NCBI GenBank assembly: GCA_948146395.1
Contig: OX411543.1
Span: 56,659,689-56,723,688, forward strand
Source of the DNA: Fragum whitleyi
Lineage: Eukaryota; Mollusca; Bivalvia; Cardiida; Cardiidae
Reading direction: 5' to 3'
DNA length: 64,000 bases
Both the position numbers and the translations under genes were made by a program. Under the pieces are notes generated by a model that made no database searches, was not told the origin of the DNA, and was given only the letters and a program-made list of their open reading frames with translations. The stretch's first letter is position 1, and every line of letters starts with the position of its first letter. Shown here piece by piece: positions 57,858 to 64,000 of the stretch.

Positions 57858-59434
57858 TGAAAGAAATAAAGGTTAATCTTACAAGAATCCTGAGTTACAA
57901 ACCAGGGCTAATTACCAGACAAGGTATGAAAGCAATCAATCAACACTGCCTTTCTTCAATACAACTAATCAATGCTACTTATCTTCCTTAAGGACTTCCT
58001 ACTTCAAATAAACATGACACTCTTGTTTCATCATAGGTGTTCATAGGAATCAACAGGTAAGTGGAAGCATAATGACCTGAACCTAGCCTTTGTGATTTAA
58101 AAAAATCAAATACCGGTCACTTTCCTTCAACAAAATACGACTTACCCGCAGAATTCAAAATTGGAGTGCATGTGTTATAGCTCTGTTAACCCGTTATCGC
58201 CCATGTTTTTCACTGTAGCTGCGATATTGGGCCACCCTCGTGAACAAGTGAATCAACACATAAATCGGGTCTCCTGATTAATATATTCTTTTGACGTGGT
58301 TGATAAAACTGCAAATTTTCAAAATTCTTTAAATACAAGTTTGTTCTTTTAATGAAAATAAAATTAAATCCCCTCTCTCAGTCGCACACAAGTAGGAATA
58401 ATTGTTTGTGAAATTGAATCGTCTGCTCTATGACTAGCGCCCTGTATATATTTAAACTATAAAGTCCACGCATACCTGTAAATTGTATAGTATAACTGAA
58501 TGTCTATGCTTGATCGTCACATGCCGAAGTATCTTTGGAATTGTATTCATAGGCCTAATTATTTATTCTGCATAAAGGTCAGGTTCAAGTAAATATGCGC
58601 CCGCTATAGATCTAAGGGTCAGTATTATTATTATTTATATACAGTAAACAAGGCCAGCAGGAACGTGGTGAGATCACAGTGGGATTGTTGTGCAATAGCC
58701 AAGAATGCTCAAACTTGACACAGGGCGCAATCCCACATGCCCTCTTTGAGTATGCACAAAACAATTATGCTGTTAAAATGAAATGTGATAAGATTGTGGA
58801 CTAGCAGAGGCATGGGATCACCAACAGCGATATTCCATCGCAGTATGATTCCAGTGAAATCACATTTGGCTTTTCTTTCCTGTTCTTACGCTAGCAGGCC
58901 TATTCATTCTTCAAAAACTTACAAAGAACTGACAAAAGGAATGATTTTAAGATTGTATTAAAAAATTCAAAAGCACAAACTCTGCAGTTTAATTGCTGCA
59001 AGAAGGAAGTAAACTAGCCAAAAGAGCGGGGTGCATCTTCATCAACGCAGTAAAAGTATCATAGGAGCCAGTACAGTGAATCACAGTAGGAATGCAATTC
59101 ATCACTGTAGAAACACAGTAGAATGACTACGGGTCAGCATGGAAGGAGTGCTGTACAATGCCATAAAGGCAGTGAAAACGCAGAGAATCTTTTTTACTCC
59201 AAAAAATAAGAAAACAAAATACTTGCCTTGGAAGTGCTAAGAAGTGTCCATCGAATGTGATAGGCCCTTTACTATATATATAAGCTCTGCTTTTGAAAAT
59301 TGAGTACAAAACATAATTTGTCCCTTGCTAATGTCAGGACTATTACTCACTGCACTGAATTCTGAGATGATTGATATATCAAACTTTTTTCAGTCATTGC
59401 ATGTATCCCTCTCCTTCTACCAAGGGTGTGGAAA

Positions 59435-59740
59435 TACAGAATTTCTCCACTTGTCCCCGGACAAGTAAAAGATGATTTTCTACTTGTCCAGGTTCAAAAA
59501 GAACTTGCCGCAAAAATTACAAATCAGTTTTGAGAAAACTTTTTTTTTTAATGAAGAAAATGCTGTATTCTGCTCTTTGATATTAACATTTCGACAATCA
59601 ATCTCTTAGATCTGTTTAGTACCATTCTAATATTTGTCCTGGTATCTATTTGTCCACAAACTAGTGGCATAGAAAAAAGTACTTGTCCACAGGTAGAAAA
59701 ACCAGTTTCGAACAAGTCAGGCATGGGAATTCCACACCCC
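59435..59740. repeat. Dispersed repeat, pair with 23860-24200
   Basis: TTTCTCCACTTGTCCC, AACTTG.C, TTTTGAGAAAA and GCATGGGAATTCCACACCCC blocks in the same order as the first copy. Confidence 0.6.
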
Positions 59741-60159
59741 TGCTTAAAAAAAAATCTAGGAAATGAGATTCTGCTGAATCTGCAAATAATTACTGGCCAG
59801 ACGAAACTCATAAACAAGCATGTCATTCATACTTCATACAGTCATGGGTCTCTTCTTTCCTGATATGGCAGCCTTATGAATAAATATGAATAGCAGACAA
59901 GCGAGAAGAAAGAATTCCTAAACTGAGAATATCACCGAACATGGAAATGACATTCAGACTTATAGTTTGTGGCATTTTATTACAACCTATGGTCAGTCTC
60001 TCATTATCTGTCTCTAGAGGACTTCACGGCTATTGATTTGTTAGACTTTCATTATGGAATCCAATGGGACAGTAGAAAAGGGCCAAATATTTGCATTGAA
60101 AATTTCCATAATCATTGGTTATCTATTGCGTCTCATACACATTGTAAATTACCAATTCT

Positions 60160-60240
60160 AAATCTAAAAGGATGAGTGCTGTCATTGGGAATTGAAGCCT
60201 GAACTTCTAGACTGACAGCTACGCTATGCTGGCGGCATTA
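60160..60240 (-). mobile_element. Decayed SINE head
   Basis: AAAGGATGAGTGCTGTCATT, GGGAATTGAAGCC and CTGACAGCTACGCTATGC.GGCGGC are the remains of the tRNA-like head in the same orientation as the others. Confidence 0.5.
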
Positions 60241-60844
60241 AGATTTATCAAGTAACAAAGTTTTCACAAGATTGAAGTTAACAAGTAGTGTTTGCAACGT
60301 CAAATGTTTTCACCAAAACTTGGAGGCCTGGCGCCATTTTAACAGGTATCAGATCCTTGACTTTATTCAAGGTTTTCTCAAACTTTTAAAAAAAATCTGT
60401 CTATGTACATAGGGGGTTGATTGCTATATAGATTGACAGGGTGGTGTTCCGAATGAACTGGGCTATGACTGCATAACAAATAAGGTACATTGCAGTATTT
60501 CCTTTAGCATCCAAACAAAAATTCAGTAAAGACCTGGAAATGTTATGACAGACCATCATTTCTCAGTTTTATTTGCCAATTGTTTAGCTGGTAAAGCATG
60601 ATGTAAACTTGCCACACTTCACTGCTAATACAGCTGTTTTTATTGGTCTAACTTGTCTTCCCGAATTCCTGGTATTCCCCACCTATCACCTTGTTTTTTT
60701 GGTGTAGGTAATTATTGTTGCAGTAATCACCTCACTGAAACTTCATGGAAGTACTTTTTACACTTTGATGATACCCCTCTTACCATGTTGAAGTGTTCGT
60801 ACTTTATTCAAATCAAATTTTTCTCCACACTTTAACAATCACCA

Positions 60845-62155
60845 GGTGCCTGTTTACTAAAACGTCAAATGAAAAAATTAATCATGAGTCAAAATCACAA
60901 ATCATACCTGGTGTTTTTATTCTTTTTTAGATTCTGCCTTTTTTTGCAATATCTAGTACGAATTGTCTTTAGAAGACGGTTCCAATTAGATGATGCAGTC
61001 AGTGACTGGGAAAGGCTTGTGCCATGTGCCATAGTCACATTAAAATCCAAAATGTCACATTGTTTTCACCATAGAATGCGCCCTTGTCCCATTCAAATTT
61101 TGTTACCAAAAAAGTATGAAAGTCTGAGGGACGAATCTATTTTAATCCCAAAATAATTAAACATGAATTATAGTTATCAAATAATTTTTCTAAATAGTCT
61201 TGGATCACAAAAAATATTTAATTGCATTTAGTTAAAAGATTTGGCAACCCCTAAATGGCAATTAGGTCATTCCAAATGAATGCAAAAAGCCTAGCGTCGG
61301 CAATCGCCAATTGACAGGTGGTAATTGCCTGTTTCATAAAAGTAATTTTGACTATGAAAAGACAATATATCCATAGTATAACTAGAATTCGATATTGTGA
61401 CTCGTCGATTGCATACAAATGTATTGTAATCACAAGTCACAATAACAAATTCGAGTTATAATTGGACTTCTACGCGCATATTTGGGCAGGAGATACACAG
61501 ACATTTTGTGTTAAGTCAAAAGAAGGCAAGAGGAAACGATCTTGTTGAATTGTCATGGGTTTTCGCGTCCAAAGTGTTGATCTAATTTTTCGGAAAGGAT
61601 GCATACTCATGTAGGTTGCAAAATTAAACCATGAAATAGATTTTTTTTTTTTGCATTTTCAGAAAAAAAAAAAATTACAGATTTTGAAATACTTGTTAAG
61701 GTAATGAATACTGCCAGAGAGAAGTTTGAAATTTCATGTCATCAAACTTATTAATAAAAAAAATCTCTTATTTCATCAAAGATGCATATCAATGTGTGTT
61801 AAATAAAATGAAAGCAATGCTTATAGGTGTCTCGTGAGATAGAGGGGATATTTATTGGTTCATACCATCATTTAAGAAATCAATTGTAGAAATTGGCTTT
61901 GAATTTAGCAAGAAAAGAAAGTCTGAAGCCTGCATGTATATATTATATAGATGTATATGTTAAAAATGTATAAATAGCACATTGTTTTGAACAGATAAGT
62001 GTAAATAAAACGACAAGCTATTTCAAGAATTGAAATTGTCACATTGATTTTCAAATTGTCACATTGATTTTGCAAAGTGAAGGGACATTGTCCCATTGCA
62101 AAAAATTCTATCCTGTGCAGTAGAATTCCATTTTTAGTAACTACTGTAGAAGCAA
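60845..62155. mobile_element. GTTTACTAAA-ended MITE copy split by about 1.1 kb
   Basis: 60845-60990 matches the left half of 53171-53417 (AGTCAAAATCACA.ATCAT.CC, GGTGTTTT.ATTCTTT, GTCTTTAGAAGACG). 62112-62155 matches its right half (GTAGAATTCCATTTTTAGTA, ACTACTGTAGAAGCAACTTTC). Flanks CTTTGATGAT.CCCCTCTT occur at both 60773 and 62166. Confidence 0.5.
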
Positions 62156-62802
62156 CTTTCTACTCTTTGATGATGCCCCTCTTTCCATGCTGAAGTGTGT
62201 ACACTTTTTCAAGACAACTTTTCCTCCACACTCCAAAAGACCCCCCTCTATCTGTTGCTCTGTTTAGATAAGTTCACACTTAAAAAAGACCCAAGAACAA
62301 TTGTTTACACCATTTTCAAAAGGAAAAAAAAATTTTTTAGTGTGTGTTTTTTTAATACAAGCTTTTGTGGAAAATGAAGGAAGTAGTCTTATAATTGTAA
62401 TAAACTGTTTCCACGCTTTTCATATTCCAAACATACAGTCATAAAGATGCATTTTGAAATTAAAGGGAGGAGTCTATAGTACCAACAAAATAATAAGTAA
62501 GAAAGAATTTATTGTTAATTATTCAGTTAGTCTATACAATAACTTATGATACATGAAGTAATAAACTCCCAATAGCAGGCAAATTTAACTCCTGAAGAAC
62601 ACTTTTATATTGATATACAATCAAAGAACTCATTATATGCTATGTTTACAATATAAAGAGGCATTTCTTACATAAAACTTTTATTGCAGTTTCAAGCCTA
62701 AAACTTAACACATGCAATTAATTTTTCCATTTCCCTTTGATGCTACATTAAATATAATGTACCATAGATTGTATTAGATAAACAGATGCAAACTATCCTA
62801 CT

Positions 62803-62905
62803 ATACATCCACAATTTTAAGTGAGTGATCAAAGGTCAATTTTGTCTATACAGTGTATAGACAAAGTTGACCTTTGATCACTCACTCAAAGTTGTGGATC
62901 TATAC
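62803..62905. repeat. Long near-perfect palindrome, GATCAAAGGTCAATTTTGTC family
   Basis: Arms of about 48 bases (TATACATCCACAA..GAGTGATCAAAGGTCAA outward on both sides) meeting at CAGTG, with few mismatches. Second copy at 28878-28977. Confidence 0.85.
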
Positions 62906-63150
62906 AGTAAAATGTTGCAACCACCACTAAGGGGACAAACATTTAAGGATGTCCACTTTTTAGCAATTTTTGCCAACTGCCATGTCACTGCCTCAAAGTA
63001 ACACGGAAATACCATTTTATTGCAAGAAGCTTTCATGTTTTCAAATCAAACCCAAGTTTGGAAACATTCTCAGTTGATATGATAGCGTTAATTTTTATAG
63101 GGGTAAGAGCAAAATTTGAACTAGTATGAAAATACATTTAGACTAGAGTG

Positions 63151-63212
63151 TTCAACGCAACACTGTTCTAAGTGCCTATATATGGGTACTTAGAACAGTG
63201 TTTTGTTGAGCC
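63151..63212. repeat. Palindrome AACACTGTTCTAAGTGCC
   Basis: TTCAACGCAACACTGTTCTA mirrored by AGAACAGTGTTTTGTTGA. Related to 2430-2499. Confidence 0.65.
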
Positions 63213-63249
63213 TGAATAGCTAAAATTGGCTCTTACAGTTAGGTACATC

Positions 63250-63652
63250 GTGAAATTGACATTCACCTCAATCAAAACCATTCTATAGTGCTCACTCAGC
63301 GCTCCATTCATTCATTCCAAACTCATACCATTCAAAAACGCTCAAACCCATTGAAAAATATAGAATCAACAGCGTCATTCAAAATAAATTTGGATAGAGA
63401 AAAATCGCGATTTCACTGACAGAATTCAAATTGTAAGCGTCTAATAGGTTCTTGAAGAAATATGAAGCTATCTATAGAACTTGTATGCATATTTTATTAA
63501 AGGACCGTAATCAATATCGTCAATTTTGTTCATCCTGAACAAAATTTGCGATATAGGATTACTTACCATTAAACTCACTCAAATCTCGCTCCACACACTC
63601 AATCAATTTTATGCCGTAATCATTCTAAAATCATTCATCTTGTCAATTTCAC
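63250..63652. mobile_element. Non-autonomous element, GTGAAATTGAC ends, 403 bp
   Basis: GTGAAATTGACATTCACCTC left and CTTGTCAATTTCAC right. Central TTTTGTTCATCCTGAACAAAA hairpin. Reverse-orientation relative of 2941-3267. Confidence 0.7.
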
Positions 63653-63744
63653 ATGTTTTTAACTGTAACCATGGTTAGCCCCTTGATTTGTGAAAGCAAG
63701 CTTGACTGTATTAATGCCAGCTAGTGGAAGAAGTCCGTAATCAA

Positions 63745-63992
63745 TTTACCCTTGTCATGTCGAATAAATTTTGGCTAAAATTTTCATCAAAATCAAAGGG
63801 CAAAAAGCACTGGAAGTTCCAAACGTATGTCAATTTTTTTTTTTGAAAAACTAAATCTATTGACAATTCTTGTTTGAAAGTGAGAAACAGATGCAGTAGA
63901 CTAACATCAGGCTTCACATATGTGCAGGCTGATGTTTGTCTATAGCTCCTGTCAAAGCAGGAATATTCAAGGTTCAGCATGACAAGGATTAA
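63745..63992. mobile_element. CCCTTGTCATGCTGAA MITE copy
   Basis: TTTACCCTTGTCATGTCGAA left and GTTCAGCATGACAAGGATTAA right, with the full inner set of blocks. Confidence 0.8.
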
Positions 63993-64000
63993 CATAGAAG

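Larger units (their letters stand above)
51955..64000 (-). other. Intron (partial) 5' of the second prodomain exon
   Basis: Ends with TATTTGCAG at 51955. The upstream exon with the first half of the prodomain was looked for on the minus strand (an HGF block ending in GQ before a GT donor) and not found. It may lie beyond 64000. Unexplained AT-rich stretches without a supportable feature are 51980-53160, 54720-55500, 55800-56750, 57060-57430, 57870-59400, 60490-60830, 61150-62090 and 62240-62800. Confidence 0.7.

Noticed and set aside
58990..59110. Minus-strand ATG followed by a hydrophobic stretch (MHPALLASLLPS) as the missing signal-peptide exon
   Set aside because: The frame ends after a few residues and has no donor site or prodomain sequence following it.

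Overview
The window reads as non-coding, AT-rich, transposon-laden animal DNA, most likely from a bivalve mollusc or a close lophotrochozoan. The reasons are short phase-0 coding exons with consensus GT/AG splice sites, introns of 8.6 and 35 kb, tRNA-headed SINEs ending in the GGCGTTAAAC-type tail seen in mollusc SINEs, and many hairpin-ended minisatellite elements of a kind common in bivalve genomes. There is no operon structure, ribosome binding site or prokaryotic gene. The species assignment is inference.

Three real coding exons can be supported. All lie on the minus strand and belong to one gene, a furin/PCSK-type proprotein convertase (kexin-like subtilase). In gene order they are 51954-51856 (prodomain, with the internal AKR cleavage site and its upstream His), 16685-16581 (prodomain end, the RKRVKR self-cleavage site and the start of the catalytic domain) and 7994-7866 (catalytic Asp in ILDDG, then HPDL). 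All are multiples of three (99, 105, 129 bp) in phase 0, and they join into a continuous family alignment. The first prodomain exon should lie right of 64000. The exons with the catalytic His, Asn and Ser should lie left of 1. So the whole window is probably the inside of one gene.

A second, decayed copy of the catalytic-Asp exon lies at about 4683-5430, 2.4 kb downstream of the real one and in the same orientation. Its 5' part is cut by a tRNA-SINE (5431-5655). The rest is split by a 659-bp element (4728-5386) flanked by a near-identical 8-bp duplication, as hAT transposons make.

The remainder is intronic mobile DNA. It includes about a dozen tRNA-derived SINEs, all in the same orientation as the gene. 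Three long arrays of a 145-bp unit (18667-20638, 37966-40382, 42927-44494) sit inside elements with a 5' palindrome, CTCACCTGA/CAGGTGAG ends and a 3' hairpin, and related families share this layout. There are several non-autonomous DNA transposons with clear terminal inverted repeats (5768-7456, 9119-10292, 24665-25523, 26146-27750, 28121-29868), TTAA-flanked MITE families, many near-perfect palindromes and several nested insertions. No intact transposase or reverse transcriptase was recognised.
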